Source: Naumovozyma dairenensis CBS 421 (Eukaryota > Ascomycota > Saccharomycetes > Saccharomycetales > Saccharomycetaceae). Taken from it: a DNA stretch of 64,000 nt. Below, piece after piece: positions 1 through 9,858 of the stretch (position 1 is its first letter; every line of letters begins with the position of its first letter). The translations under genes and the position numbers were made by a program. The DNA is taken from positions 1,486,686 to 1,550,685 of the forward strand of contig NC_016479.1 of assembly GCF_000227115.2 (NCBI RefSeq). The letters run 5' to 3'. Under the pieces are notes generated by a model that ran no database searches, had not been told where the DNA came from, and saw only the letters and a program-made list of their open reading frames with translations.

Positions 1-1
1 A

Positions 2-958
2 CCGCACGTTTACAGGTTATGTCTAAGAAGTACCATAAGTTTATTATCATGTCGTAAAATGGTTAGAGATTATCCGACTTCATTATCATTCGATCATACT
101 AGATTGATTTTATTGAGAGCAGACATTCGTCAATTAGTTTGTTTATTGGTTTGCCAATTACTTTTCCAACAACTTATTTCAAATGATACTACTATGGATA
201 AACCAACAAAGGACTTCATTAGTTCATCATATTCTAAACAAAAATTAAAATCTGACATTACCAGTATTATTACTGATGACCATGGTAACTGCAGATGGAC
301 GAAAAATACATTGGCCATTTCTATTCATCTTTGTAAAATTATAAATGATTTGAAATTCGCTAAGGAGAACAATGTAGACCTTTCGGTGATTGGCTCATCA
401 TCTACAATATCGACGTCAAGATTCCCCACCGAAATAGATCAGACGAAGATAGCCTTTGCTAAGTCATGGCTCTCTAAACAGACTCAACCATTAAGTGATG
501 TATATGGTGTCCTAGAAAACAGAGTTCTTAAATCATTAGAAGATTCTGTATTCACTAATTCTTCATGTACCATCGATGGTAGAGTCAAACAAGATTTTGT
601 TTATCTTTATAATACGAGTACCATGTCGACATCAGACACCATTGCTCATCCAGCCAAAACTGAGAAAGGAATATTATCGTTGGGTAAATCTACTGCTATC
701 GGCGGTGCCAATAGTAATGCAACAAACAAGAATACTGTAACTCCATCCTCTTCCAATACTACCACTGGCGGTTTATTTTCTTTCCAAGAGATGGAGGAAT
801 ATGAAAATATATATCGTCACTTATATACAGTATTGAATTTACATTGGTCCGTATTTGGGAACCATTACATTGATGCATTAAGAGACGACAATGCTGGAAT
901 GCAAGGTCATACAAAGAATGACGGCGATACTGAGCATGAAGATATTGAAATGAATTGA
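2..958 (+). CDS. SOK1: SOK1 homolog, C-terminal part (cut by window edge)
   Basis: The reading frame is open from the first bases to the TGA at 956-958, so this is the last ~318 residues of a longer protein; the ATG at 59 is internal. The residues fit the C-terminal part of the Tcp11 domain of Sok1, a protein that suppresses loss of cAMP-dependent kinase in S. cerevisiae. A hydrophobic helical stretch near the left edge (rich in Leu, Cys and Gln) is followed by a Ser/Thr/Asn-rich insert and a conserved-looking end around the residues LNLHWSVFGNHYID. The downstream neighbour MAF1 on the same strand reproduces the YDR006C-YDR005C order, and this order is the main support for the name. Confidence 0.75.
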   Translation, partial: PHVYRLCLRSTISLLSCRKMVRDYPTSLSFDHTRLILLRADIRQLVCLLVCQLLFQQLISNDTTMDKPTKDFISSSYSKQKLKSDITSIITDDHGNCRWTKNTLAISIHLCKIINDLKFAKENNVDLSVIGSSSTISTSRFPTEIDQTKIAFAKSWLSKQTQPLSDVYGVLENRVLKSLEDSVFTNSSCTIDGRVKQDFVYLYNTSTMSTSDTIAHPAKTEKGILSLGKSTAIGGANSNATNKNTVTPSSSNTTTGGLFSFQEMEEYENIYRHLYTVLNLHWSVFGNHYIDALRDDNAGMQGHTKNDGDTEHEDIEMN

Positions 959-1433
959 CAGGATATCTTGTATTAACATTATTATTATATAATTATTATT
1001 ATCATTATTATTATCCATTCAATTTAACATTATTATTATCTAACAATCGATATATAAGAATACCATATTTATCCATTCACAAGCAGTTTCTGTGTCTAAT
1101 CCGTTCCTACTTCTTAGCACAACCTTCTGGATTGTAACGTGATCACGGTTAGGAGCGTAACTGTACTCCGCAATGCAGCGAAAGACGCTCCACACGGAAT
1201 AAACAACAAAAACAAAAACACGAAAGTAGTTTTAAGGTGTCTTCTATTTCACCCTACTCTACTCCAAGCGATATACTTGTTAAGTAAAACTTACCTACAG
1301 TCCCTTCGAAGTCATTCACAACGATCGAACAGATAACGATAGTCGATACTCGGCGCCTATCTAACTGCGCAAACAATCCATCTATACCTCAAACGTGCTG
1401 TAACTCAAAGCGATACCAAACTACCCATCACTA
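959..1433. other. SOK1-MAF1 intergenic region
   Basis: No gene is seen. The first 90 bases are a low-complexity ATT/TTA-rich tract. The remainder is the likely MAF1 promoter and 5' leader, with an A/C-rich stretch (about 1200-1230) typical of yeast leaders. Confidence 0.5.
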
Positions 1434-2678
1434 ATGAAATTCATTGACGAATTAGATATTGAAAAGGTGAACCAATCACTTAATTTCGAGACGAATGATT
1501 GTAAGATAACAGGTGGCTGCGATATATTTACGACAAAACCTGTAGCTTCAGATAAAAAACTTTACAAGACTATTGATCATCATTTAGAAACTATACTCCA
1601 AGAAAATGAAAGTTATAAAGCTGCCATTCAACAGCAAATTCTAATGGAAGCCAATAAATCTATCTCACCATCACCATTTAATCAAACTTCTAACGATGCT
1701 TCATCATTTTGGGAACAAAAGAGAAGAATGTCAGTGGGAGATTCATTTCATAATAACCATTATTATACAAACAGTAATAATAGTACTAATAACCCCAATA
1801 ATAACAGTACTAATAATGTGAATAACAATACTGTCTCCTTTTGGGAAGAAAATGTGGCTACCCCTCCAATCATTAGAAGCTCTAAATTGAATGATCAAAA
1901 TTTGAAGGAATTGGTAATGGAATCCAATTCAGGATATGGCAGTTCAACATCAATAACTTCTTCAAAATCTTCTTCCTCCTTATATAATAGTATGAATAAG
2001 AGGAACGATAGTAATAGAGATGAAAGCACTACTAATGGCATCAATAATGACAATAATTCTACTGAAGATGGAGAGAAAAAGAAGAAAATAAGAAGAAGAT
2101 CTTCATTAAATGATACAAGTAGTAATATCACGATAGGCCCATTTGGTCCAATCAAGGAGCCCGCAAGTAGAAGAACATTTGCATATCTTATTGCTATCTT
2201 GAATGCATCTTATCCGGATCATGATTTTTCGACTTTGGAACCAACTGACTTCACCAGGAGTTCTTTAAAATCGTTTATTTCCAAGTTTGAAAGTTCATTA
2301 TATTCATTAGGTAAACAATCCGAAGAGTGGATTTGGGATATAATTAACCCTCATATGACTTTAGCTGACTGTGTTGTTTATTTATATTCTCCAGCTAAAT
2401 CGTTTTTAGAGGATGAACCAGGCTACCTGTGGAGTTTAATGGGATTCCTTTTTAATAAGAAAAGGAAAAGAGTAGCCTTTTTATATCTAATATCTTCCAG
2501 GTTACAAAACGCAGCTCATGACATAAATTATGATGACAATTTTGCAATGGATCCCAAAAGGAAGTTAACAATTGACGATGATTCTAATCAATTTGAGGGT
2601 GAGTACGATTTGGTAAATGACGAGGAAGCTATTATTGATGATACTGAAGATGATTTTCTTATAGGATCTCGAATCTAA
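1434..2678 (+). CDS. MAF1: Maf1, repressor of RNA polymerase III
   Basis: Maf1 represses RNA polymerase III when nutrients or stress signals demand it, shuttling between cytoplasm and nucleus under control of PKA, Sch9/TORC1 and phosphatases. The N-terminal A box is almost identical to S. cerevisiae ([20 protein letters not shown]). The B/C box region follows from about residue 235 to 370 and includes GPFGPIKEP and SYPDHDF. The linker is rich in Asn/Ser. It carries two candidate basic phosphorylation sites, RRMS at 97-100 and [10 protein letters not shown] at 215-224, the latter also a plausible nuclear localisation signal. At 414 residues the length is normal. The coding sequence starts without interruption, whereas S. 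cerevisiae MAF1 has an intron near its start. Confidence 0.97.
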   Translation: MKFIDELDIEKVNQSLNFETNDCKITGGCDIFTTKPVASDKKLYKTIDHHLETILQENESYKAAIQQQILMEANKSISPSPFNQTSNDASSFWEQKRRMSVGDSFHNNHYYTNSNNSTNNPNNNSTNNVNNNTVSFWEENVATPPIIRSSKLNDQNLKELVMESNSGYGSSTSITSSKSSSSLYNSMNKRNDSNRDESTTNGINNDNNSTEDGEKKKKIRRRSSLNDTSSNITIGPFGPIKEPASRRTFAYLIAILNASYPDHDFSTLEPTDFTRSSLKSFISKFESSLYSLGKQSEEWIWDIINPHMTLADCVVYLYSPAKSFLEDEPGYLWSLMGFLFNKKRKRVAFLYLISSRLQNAAHDINYDDNFAMDPKRKLTIDDDSNQFEGEYDLVNDEEAIIDDTEDDFLIGSRI

Positions 2679-3164
2679 AAACTTTTCTTTTAAGCGTCTT
2701 TCCGCCTTATCTTATTTTATGACTTTCAATTTTTTAATTATATATCGTTGATCGATTTTTCCTTCTCCTTCTATTATACTTTATCTAAGCTCTTTCATAC
2801 ATTGCCAATATAATAATTTTCTCCTGCATACAACTTAAAATGTTCATAGCATTGGCTCTATCTTTTCCAATCTATAGATAAGCGCTAGGGTATTCAGTTA
2901 GCTCCTTTACCCCAGGGTCTCGAGAGTTCCTGAGAAATGAACTATAAATATAGATTCCAAGAATTAATAAAAAAATAATACATAAACGTTCTAACGGTAC
3001 ATCATTTATGTTGTAGTAGCTAATCCCCAGCCAGTTTTGTAAAATTTACTAAGGTATGAACATTTCATTTAACATGTACTTTTATTGTCTATGTAATCTA
3101 CTCTAATAGAGTTTAATAAGGGGTAAAGAACAAGGGTAGCTCATTAAACGCAGCAGTAAATTCT
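2679..3164. other. MAF1-RAD57 convergent intergenic region
   Basis: This space lies between two converging genes and is AT-rich. It should hold both polyadenylation regions. No RNA gene or further ORF could be supported. Confidence 0.5.
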
Positions 3165-4622
3165 TTAATCACCAACCGATTCAATACCTTTCTTACTGAT
3201 TATGAAAGCGACTTCGCCAGGCTTACAGAAAGATGAAAAAACAACTTTCAATGTTCGTCTTGCTTGCCAAAATTTACTTGTATCAGTTCCATCATAATAC
3301 TTAAGGTCTCCTCTTTTTATCATTGGTGATGCCATATAAGTTTTTCTTAGCAATATCCTCGTGGATACATGATTTGCCCACGAGAGTCCCAAATTTGGTA
3401 CTCTAGTGTCGATTTTCTTCTTGTACGGTTTTTTTTTAATAAGATATGACGTCGAGTTTTGTTTTCTATCAACATTAGTATACCTGCTATTCAAAGTATC
3501 TACATCCAAGTTATCGTTCAGTACCAATTGTCGACTAGGCTGGACTGCTTTCGAATTATTAGTTGTCGCAACTTTATTTAATTCCGTTTCAATTAATATG
3601 CTATCTTCATCATCGGATAAAATACTTTCATGATTGCGATTTATATTATTATCATTTGGTAGTTCCACACTCTTTTGACGATATAATATAGTGGAGTCCT
3701 TCCAACCAACAACCCAACCAAGTTGGTACTCATAATCCATAATGGTTTGGTGATATCTTGTTTGTTTTTCCGCCATAGGTTTGTCACTCACCTGATTTGC
3801 TACTACAATTGCTAACGAATGTTTATCCGCAATGTGTAATAATCTTTCGGCCATTTGTTCGACATAATATCTGTTATTTCGGGACGCCTTTATAGAGTTA
3901 GTTTGTAGCTCTACCCTCATATGATGAGAAATTGAATCTATGATTATCAATTTGATTTTTGATTCATTTTGTTCCAAGAGAACAGGCAACTGAACATTTA
4001 AAATATGTTCTTGAGTAATTAAATCATTACAGCTAACAGTAAATATATTATGCTGAGAAACACCGTGTTTTTTAAGTTCTGGTCTTGCATCCAAGATCCC
4101 TTCTAGCCTGGTTGTTGGTAAATCACCTTCTGTAGTTATATAAACGCATTTACTTTCTAACCCTCCCATAGACTTAGGTAGCTGGACGCTTAAACATAAT
4201 TGCATTAATAATTGAGATTTACCAGTAGAGCTTTCTCCAAAGATTTCTGTTATATTACCTAAGAATATACCACCACCCAATGATTCGTCAATAGTAACAT
4301 CGCCTGTTGTGAAACAGACTGGACTACACCCATCTTGGCCATTTCCTTGCCTGTACGTCTCAGTGCTATCAGTGCTATCCAATATTCGAATCGGCTTTGG
4401 CTGAGTTAGTTCATTATATTGATCTTCAAATTCCTTTAGGATTAAATTTCGAAATTTATTTATTTCTGTAATAGATCTTTGTGAAACTCTTGCCAATTCT
4501 CTTGTATTTAAAGTTATGAAATCTACAACAGTAAGTTGGTTATGTCTTGTTGATTGTAACAATTGGGTGAATTCCGGGTCAGACAATAATTCACTATGAG
4601 GCAGCTCATCATATAAATCCAT
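3165..4622 (-). CDS. RAD57: Rad57, Rad51 paralog for recombinational repair
   Basis: Rad57 pairs with Rad55 to help Rad51 load and persist on single-stranded DNA during homologous recombination. The 485-residue protein begins MDLYDELPHSELL as in S. cerevisiae (460 residues). It has the RecA-type Walker A motif GESSTGKSQ at 129-137 and a Walker B strand ending in Asp229 (KLIIID). An acidic, Asn-rich insertion at roughly 325-380 explains much of the extra length, and the conserved end NLGLSWANHVSTRILLRK onward is present. It converges on MAF1 and lies downstream of RCR2, the same order as YDR003W-YDR005C. Confidence 0.96.
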   Translation of the reverse strand: MDLYDELPHSELLSDPEFTQLLQSTRHNQLTVVDFITLNTRELARVSQRSITEINKFRNLILKEFEDQYNELTQPKPIRILDSTDSTETYRQGNGQDGCSPVCFTTGDVTIDESLGGGIFLGNITEIFGESSTGKSQLLMQLCLSVQLPKSMGGLESKCVYITTEGDLPTTRLEGILDARPELKKHGVSQHNIFTVSCNDLITQEHILNVQLPVLLEQNESKIKLIIIDSISHHMRVELQTNSIKASRNNRYYVEQMAERLLHIADKHSLAIVVANQVSDKPMAEKQTRYHQTIMDYEYQLGWVVGWKDSTILYRQKSVELPNDNNINRNHESILSDDEDSILIETELNKVATTNNSKAVQPSRQLVLNDNLDVDTLNSRYTNVDRKQNSTSYLIKKKPYKKKIDTRVPNLGLSWANHVSTRILLRKTYMASPMIKRGDLKYYDGTDTSKFWQARRTLKVVFSSFCKPGEVAFIISKKGIESVGD

Positions 4623-5192
4623 GGGTTAGTGGTGGTGGTGCTCTTTTCATCGTTTGTTATGTAAAAATGAGCTTAATTCGAGGTTTGAATTCGAAGTCTA
4701 ATGTTAATGATGTACGTACATTTTTAAATGTCAAAAAAAAAAATCGTTCGGTATTTCACAGTAAGAAGATATGAAGTATTAATCTAAAACAATGAGAAAA
4801 CGATGCACGGACTCGTCGAATAATATAAAATAATATATAATTCAATAAGAAATGAATATTCCAATTTAAGATAGAGATTAAATATAATAATGTTTTTCTT
4901 TTCGAATATGTAGATGTGAAATTAATTTAGAACTATAAGATTGTTTAGCGGTGATAGGAGAGGAATTAACTATCAACCTTAACTTCGATAATTTACTTAC
5001 ACAGCCTTTTTAGGTACACTATACCTATATATTGATGAGCATCAGTACGGTGCATGTTACCGAAAAATGAGTGTACTTACAACGACGAATTGAGTATCCC
5101 TTAAACGTATGCCGGAGCGTACACCAGATAAGAAAAGTTTCGATCTCTTTAGCAGCTCTTCTATTTAATGTGAGCCTACAGAATACAAATAA
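4623..5192. other. RAD57 upstream region
   Basis: This segment holds the RAD57 promoter and the RCR2 3' end. A perfect 12-bp palindrome, ATGTACGTACAT, lies at 4710-4721, next to an A11 run. No gene is seen. Confidence 0.5.
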
Positions 5193-5960
5193 CTAAAAGT
5201 CACGATGTAGAACTTTTTTTGGTTCAGCAATAACATCTTGGATTTCAATTGACGAGCCAGCAAAATCAGTATCATCAGTCGAAGCTGATGTGTTGCTAAT
5301 ATGCGTATTCATTTGGTTAGGGGGATAGTCAGGTCTTCTAAAGTCAGACATTTCTGTCTCTTCATCACCACCAGGGGAGCTATTTGCGGTGTTAGGTGGC
5401 GGATGATTTGGTCTCACAAAAGTTGAAGTCGTTGGTCTTCTAAAATCGAGATCTGTGTCAGGTCTATCCCTAACTACAGCGTTTGGTGGTCTTTCTACCG
5501 AATTTGATGATTCGGCCAAAGTTTCCTCGCCCAGTTGAGGTGGGGGGAGATAATCTACCTTACTATTAGGATGAAATTCACCCCTTGCATCATAATACCC
5601 TAAATCTTGGTCATTAGCAGTCTCTGTATACTCTGGTACAAAATCTTCAACATATTCTTGTGATCCATTATATTGCCTTTCTGATTGTCTATATGATGGT
5701 GGTGTAAGCCAAGCAGTCCCCCTTATAGGTTGCTGGCCCATGACTCGCCTCCTTCTATTAACTCTTGCTGTACAAAATACCAAAATTAGTATAAAAACGA
5801 CGAATATGACGAAAAGAATCCATCTACCCCATGCCCAAGACGAGGATGAGAATGGATCATCATCAACAATGCCCGTGTTATTATTTCCATCAGTACTAGT
5901 GTCTCTCTCAACGAGTTTGTTCACGATCTCTCTCTTATAATAGTCGATTATTGGACTCAT
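5193..5960 (-). CDS. RCR2: Rcr2-like vacuolar/endosomal membrane protein
   Basis: Rcr1 and Rcr2 are small single-span membrane proteins that affect chitin deposition and trafficking of plasma-membrane transporters, working with the ubiquitin ligase Rsp5. One transmembrane segment is predicted at about 46-65, followed by the basic stop NRRRR. The cytosolic tail has Rsp5-binding PY-type motifs, PPSY at 87-90 and VPEY at 108-111. The block DDDPFSSSSWAWGRW just before the membrane span is closer to Rcr2 than to its sister Rcr1, and the RAD57 neighbour agrees. At 255 residues it is about 45 longer than the S. cerevisiae protein, mostly in the Pro/Ser-rich tail. Confidence 0.92.
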   Translation of the reverse strand: MSPIIDYYKREIVNKLVERDTSTDGNNNTGIVDDDPFSSSSWAWGRWILFVIFVVFILILVFCTARVNRRRRVMGQQPIRGTAWLTPPSYRQSERQYNGSQEYVEDFVPEYTETANDQDLGYYDARGEFHPNSKVDYLPPPQLGEETLAESSNSVERPPNAVVRDRPDTDLDFRRPTTSTFVRPNHPPPNTANSSPGGDEETEMSDFRRPDYPPNQMNTHISNTSASTDDTDFAGSSIEIQDVIAEPKKVLHRDF

Positions 5961-6484
5961 CTGATGGGTATTGGTGTATGTATGCGAGTATATGTTTTCT
6001 CAGGTTTCTGTTTGGGTATCTTATCAATAGAAAAAATATATTTCAATAGCGTCTTGATGTAAGCAATCTTAATTACTTATTAGGAGTTGTTGTTCCTTTG
6101 AGCTATCTAGTTTTTTCCATGAGATGCTTGCATCTCAATGGTTCATGAATTTGACAGTGGCGTTTCTATAATTATGCCCATGTTCCCTATAATTTTTACG
6201 TTTTCGGAAGACAAAATAGCGTGAAGGCTGAAAAGACTACAATTTGACTGAAGGGTTCTTAACAATGACAAAGGTGGAAAAGAAATAAAATTAGAAGGCT
6301 AGAGACAATGCATCATTCCACACCTATATTTCTTTGCATCAACAGATATGAAGCAACAAATATTCTAGATATCCTAGGAAAATACATATATAGATAGACT
6401 AGATAGACTAGACAGTATATACAACGCCTATATTTACAAGCAATTTTATTCTACGAACCAGTATCCAAAAGAGAAAGCCATTTA
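5961..6484. other. RCR2 upstream / COQ1 downstream region
   Basis: No gene is seen. In sister arrangements GPI18 (YBR004C) lies between COQ1 and RCR, and it is absent here. The segment contains a short TAGA/CTAGA repeat near 6390-6415 and a stretch at 6193-6216 resembling the reversed core of a yeast centromere CDEIII box, discussed among the findings. Confidence 0.5.
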
Positions 6485-7927
6485 TTATTTTCTTCTTGTT
6501 AGTATACTATTTGTTAAGAATTCTAAGGCAGATCTAGAATCTGATTCTGGCAATGCTTCTCGTAAATTAGCAAGGGCTTTATCTTTGAATTGCTCAGCTA
6601 ATTTTTCAGTCTTACTTAACCCGCCGTACTTATGAATGGCTTTAGTGGTGATTTCAACATCACCAGGCTCAGAAAAACTTCGTTCGATGATGGGTCCCAG
6701 ACTTTCATCCTCTCTCCAAGCATATAGCACTGGTGCCGTTGCGATACCTAGATCTAAGTCCACACCGACAGGTTTCCCGATTTCTTTTTTCGACAGACTG
6801 AAATCTAAAAGATCATCTACCAACTGGAAACATATTCCAATATTCTTACCAAAATTATAACATTCTTCTATAATTGGCGGTTTTGCACCTGATAGGATCG
6901 CTGTCGATCTCAATGCTTTCGACATCAAGGCCGCTGTCTTTAAATATGTTTTATGTAAATAGTATTGGAATGCTATATCAACTTTCTGTTGATGAGCTAG
7001 TTCGTTGTTATTCGTGTCAGGTAAGGACACAGAGTACTGATGAGGCTCAAGTTTTAATTTACCATCAGGAATATCAATCGTTTTCTTTGTTCCATCGCTA
7101 ACGATCGTAACATCCCGATCAATAACAGTATTTTTCAATTGCATAAATTCACCTTCAACTAAATTGGCAATACTATTAGACATCAATTCGACGACTTCCG
7201 GATTTCTTAACCTTGAGATAGATACGGTTGCTCTTCCTAATAAAAAATCACCAGCCAAAACGGCCATTTTGTTTGTAAATGCTGCATTGCCGCTTGGTCT
7301 TCCTCTCCTAGTTCCAGAATGATCAATGACATCATCATGTAGCAAAGATGCTGTATGTATCATCTCTACAATTTCGGCCAATCGTCTTTGTTTGGGAAGG
7401 ATACCTCTCTCTTTATCGAATTTTGTCTCAGCGAATGGGTTAACCATTTTGGTTAATGGATTTAACGGTTTCATTCCATGTAATATATGCAACGGCGAAA
7501 TATTATTTAAGGGCAAATCGAATAAAGTACTGGATGGGTGGCTTAATTTGGTATCATCACAAAAATCTAGTGTATCGACCTTAATATTATTTCTTTCTTC
7601 AATTGGAATCTCAGAAAGTGCTCTTGATAATAACAAAACTAGTAGTGGACGTATCTTTTTTCCTTCTGCCTCAAAGTAATAACTTGTAACTTTATTCAAG
7701 GTGGAATGACCTGAACCAATCAACGTCATAATATTCATTGCCAATGTATTCATTTCGTCTGATACTAAGGAGAATGGGTTTTTCTGTGCGAGAGTCGGTG
7801 TAACTAACCTAGTTGCTGCAGATAACGCCACTGCATACGAGGACCTAAATCGGTAGCTTCGAAGAAAACATCCTCTACTCATCTGTTTGAGACCAAGGTA
7901 CACCATGTCAGTTCTTCTCGTAAACAT
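6485..7927 (-). CDS. COQ1: Coq1, mitochondrial polyprenyl (hexaprenyl) diphosphate synthase
   Basis: Coq1 makes the isoprenoid tail of ubiquinone by adding isopentenyl diphosphate to a growing allylic diphosphate inside mitochondria. Both Asp-rich motifs of trans-prenyltransferases are visible: LLHDDVID with DDVID at 198-202, and LVDDLLD with DDLLD at 371-375. The first ~30 residues are rich in Arg and Ser with no acidic residue except Asp7, consistent with a mitochondrial presequence. The end LEFLTNSILTRRK is identical to S. cerevisiae, where the protein is 473 residues against 480 here. Chain length of the product (six isoprenes in S. cerevisiae) is inferred from homology. Confidence 0.97.
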   Translation of the reverse strand: MFTRRTDMVYLGLKQMSRGCFLRSYRFRSSYAVALSAATRLVTPTLAQKNPFSLVSDEMNTLAMNIMTLIGSGHSTLNKVTSYYFEAEGKKIRPLLVLLLSRALSEIPIEERNNIKVDTLDFCDDTKLSHPSSTLFDLPLNNISPLHILHGMKPLNPLTKMVNPFAETKFDKERGILPKQRRLAEIVEMIHTASLLHDDVIDHSGTRRGRPSGNAAFTNKMAVLAGDFLLGRATVSISRLRNPEVVELMSNSIANLVEGEFMQLKNTVIDRDVTIVSDGTKKTIDIPDGKLKLEPHQYSVSLPDTNNNELAHQQKVDIAFQYYLHKTYLKTAALMSKALRSTAILSGAKPPIIEECYNFGKNIGICFQLVDDLLDFSLSKKEIGKPVGVDLDLGIATAPVLYAWREDESLGPIIERSFSEPGDVEITTKAIHKYGGLSKTEKLAEQFKDKALANLREALPESDSRSALEFLTNSILTRRK

Positions 7928-8506
7928 CTCTTTGACTGTTCTCTTGAGTTGAATAAATTAACTTATTGAATGAAGAGCCCCTTAATCACGATCTTCTAAC
8001 AAGACAGTTGTAAGACTATGGCATATTTGTAGAGTAGTTTACATAATATGAACTTTTTCGATCGCGGAGTTTGAAACAAGTCGAGTAAGATAGCATTGCG
8101 GCACCGATTGCGCATAGTTAGGCTAGTTAGTCTACACATATGCTATTATATCATTCCCTTTCATAGTTTACCCCTACCGCAACTTTCCTCAAAGAAGTTC
8201 ACGCGGCTCCTAACGATTGTCATCTCCTGTTCGAAGCTAACTCCCATGCTGTACACAAATTGCACAAGCACCACCTTCGACATTATCTAAATTTATACAC
8301 AAGTTTTCCACCACTTCTTTTCCAAAACGGAATAGCAAAAATAGTGCTAAATACTAGGGGAAAACCCTCTAAATTGTTCAAGATTTATAATCAGACTTAG
8401 CTATTTAGTAAAATTAGTAAAAATTATTCGATGACCCACTGTTGGGGAGCTCAGTCAATGCATTGATTGTGGCACTGATGACGCTAAATATTTATTGTAG
8501 CATGCG
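7928..8506. other. COQ1 upstream / TWF1 downstream region
   Basis: This is the COQ1 promoter region and a synteny break, since YBR003W is followed by YGR080W. A short open frame inside it has no recognisable features and is not called. Confidence 0.5.
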
Positions 8507-9481
8507 CTAAATCCTCTTCTTTCTGCTTGGGCCTTTTGGCCGATCGAACTTTGATCTAGTTGTTGTAGGATTTTCACTTTCAATCTCGTCTTTATTATTT
8601 GTCAAAAGTGATAGTTCTAGCTCATCGGGGTCGCCAATCTCGATTATTTTTACGAACGTAATCCCCTCGACCTCTTGTAGATATTTAATAAAACCAGATC
8701 TATTGGATGCATACACCATACGTTCTTTTACCTTACTTCCAGATGGACAGCTGTAGATAAAATAATTTAAACTCCTATTCCTATAAATTGTGTAGCTAGG
8801 TTGAGATACCTCGAGCTCTAACTCTTTTGGAGAAGATACATGAGAATGTTTAATAATATCGACCTCCTCATTTGCCAGGTCAATACCGAAGATAATAACG
8901 TTCGATTCCTCTAAAACATCACCAATGGATGCTCCATGCGTTTCAACATTGAAGGTAAGAGTAGCCGTAACCCCATTGGTTTGAGAAACAAGTTTATGGC
9001 CCCGAGATTTTTTCATTAGGCGTTGTTGTTCTTCGATCTCAAAAACCGCTCTTTCAGAGTCTGTAAGTAAGGAGCTATTCTTTTCATACATACCCACTGC
9101 TTCTTCTTCAAAATGTTTGCCAAATTCTTCTGGTTCACTGTACATTAATTGCTTCCTAATATTATTTGTTCCCACTTGTCTAACAAGGGTATTTTTTGTT
9201 GAAGCATAGAGCATTTTGGCACGAACAGGACATTGGTCAGGAACATAGGAAATAAAATCATAAAAAGAATTACCGTTTTTCACAAAAACATACAGAGGAT
9301 ATTTTGTTGTTAAATGCTTTTGTAGTTCTTCGATCGAATCGAATTCATTTTTAAATTCGACCACCGTCGAATCGTTGGAAATTTCACTGGTAACAATCAC
9401 AAAGCTTTCTTGACTCTCGATCGATTGGGACAAGATATTCAGCAGCTCTTGCTCTGCAACAATCCCAGATTGATTTGACAT
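8507..9481 (-). CDS. TWF1: Twinfilin, actin monomer-sequestering protein
   Basis: Twinfilin binds ADP-actin monomers and capping protein at cortical actin patches. Two ADF/cofilin homology repeats are apparent, roughly residues 1-135 and 155-300. They share the pairs MLYASTKN / MVYASNRS and PDQCPVRAKM / PSGSKVKERM. The tail RPKGPSRKKRI is the basic actin/PIP2-binding end. The start at 9481 is chosen because MSNQSGIVAEQ aligns with the known N-terminus; an in-frame ATG at 9520 would add 13 residues. The protein then has 324 residues against 332 in S. cerevisiae. MEC1 lies upstream on the same strand. Confidence 0.95.
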   Translation of the reverse strand: MSNQSGIVAEQELLNILSQSIESQESFVIVTSEISNDSTVVEFKNEFDSIEELQKHLTTKYPLYVFVKNGNSFYDFISYVPDQCPVRAKMLYASTKNTLVRQVGTNNIRKQLMYSEPEEFGKHFEEEAVGMYEKNSSLLTDSERAVFEIEEQQRLMKKSRGHKLVSQTNGVTATLTFNVETHGASIGDVLEESNVIIFGIDLANEEVDIIKHSHVSSPKELELEVSQPSYTIYRNRSLNYFIYSCPSGSKVKERMVYASNRSGFIKYLQEVEGITFVKIIEIGDPDELELSLLTNNKDEIESENPTTTRSKFDRPKGPSRKKRI

Positions 9482-9858
9482 TTCGACACTACCTTTTTTC
9501 TCTTTGGTAACCTCGGGCACTTTTCTGTTAATAACCCCTTTTTATCACTTTTCATCACATACTCACGGTAGTTTGCAATATTTAAACTATGCAAGTTTAT
9601 GGTAGACCAACATTGCTTAACAATATTCAGAGGTGTTTGGGTGTTGTACCCTGAGGAAAAAGCTTCTTGGCGGCTAATTTCTTCAAGAAGTGTGGTTTTG
9701 CTCCTATGAATTGAAATATATAGATATTCAACTCACATATCGAGGTTAGTGAAAAGCCGCCGTTATATAAATGAGAGTTGAAGCTATGTATAAAGTCGTA
9801 AAATGGTATTTCCTCAGCAGTTTTAACTATGGGGGTTCGTTGCAATTTGTCATTTGTA
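9482..9858. other. TWF1 upstream / MEC1 downstream region
   Basis: The 377-bp space serves as TWF1 promoter and MEC1 terminator. Small open frames on both strands look fortuitous, and nothing else is recognised. Confidence 0.4.

Noticed and set aside
5193..5230. Possible frameshift at the A7 run near the RCR2 end
   Set aside because: Neither neighbouring frame gives a better match to the Rcr1/Rcr2 C-termini than the present one.
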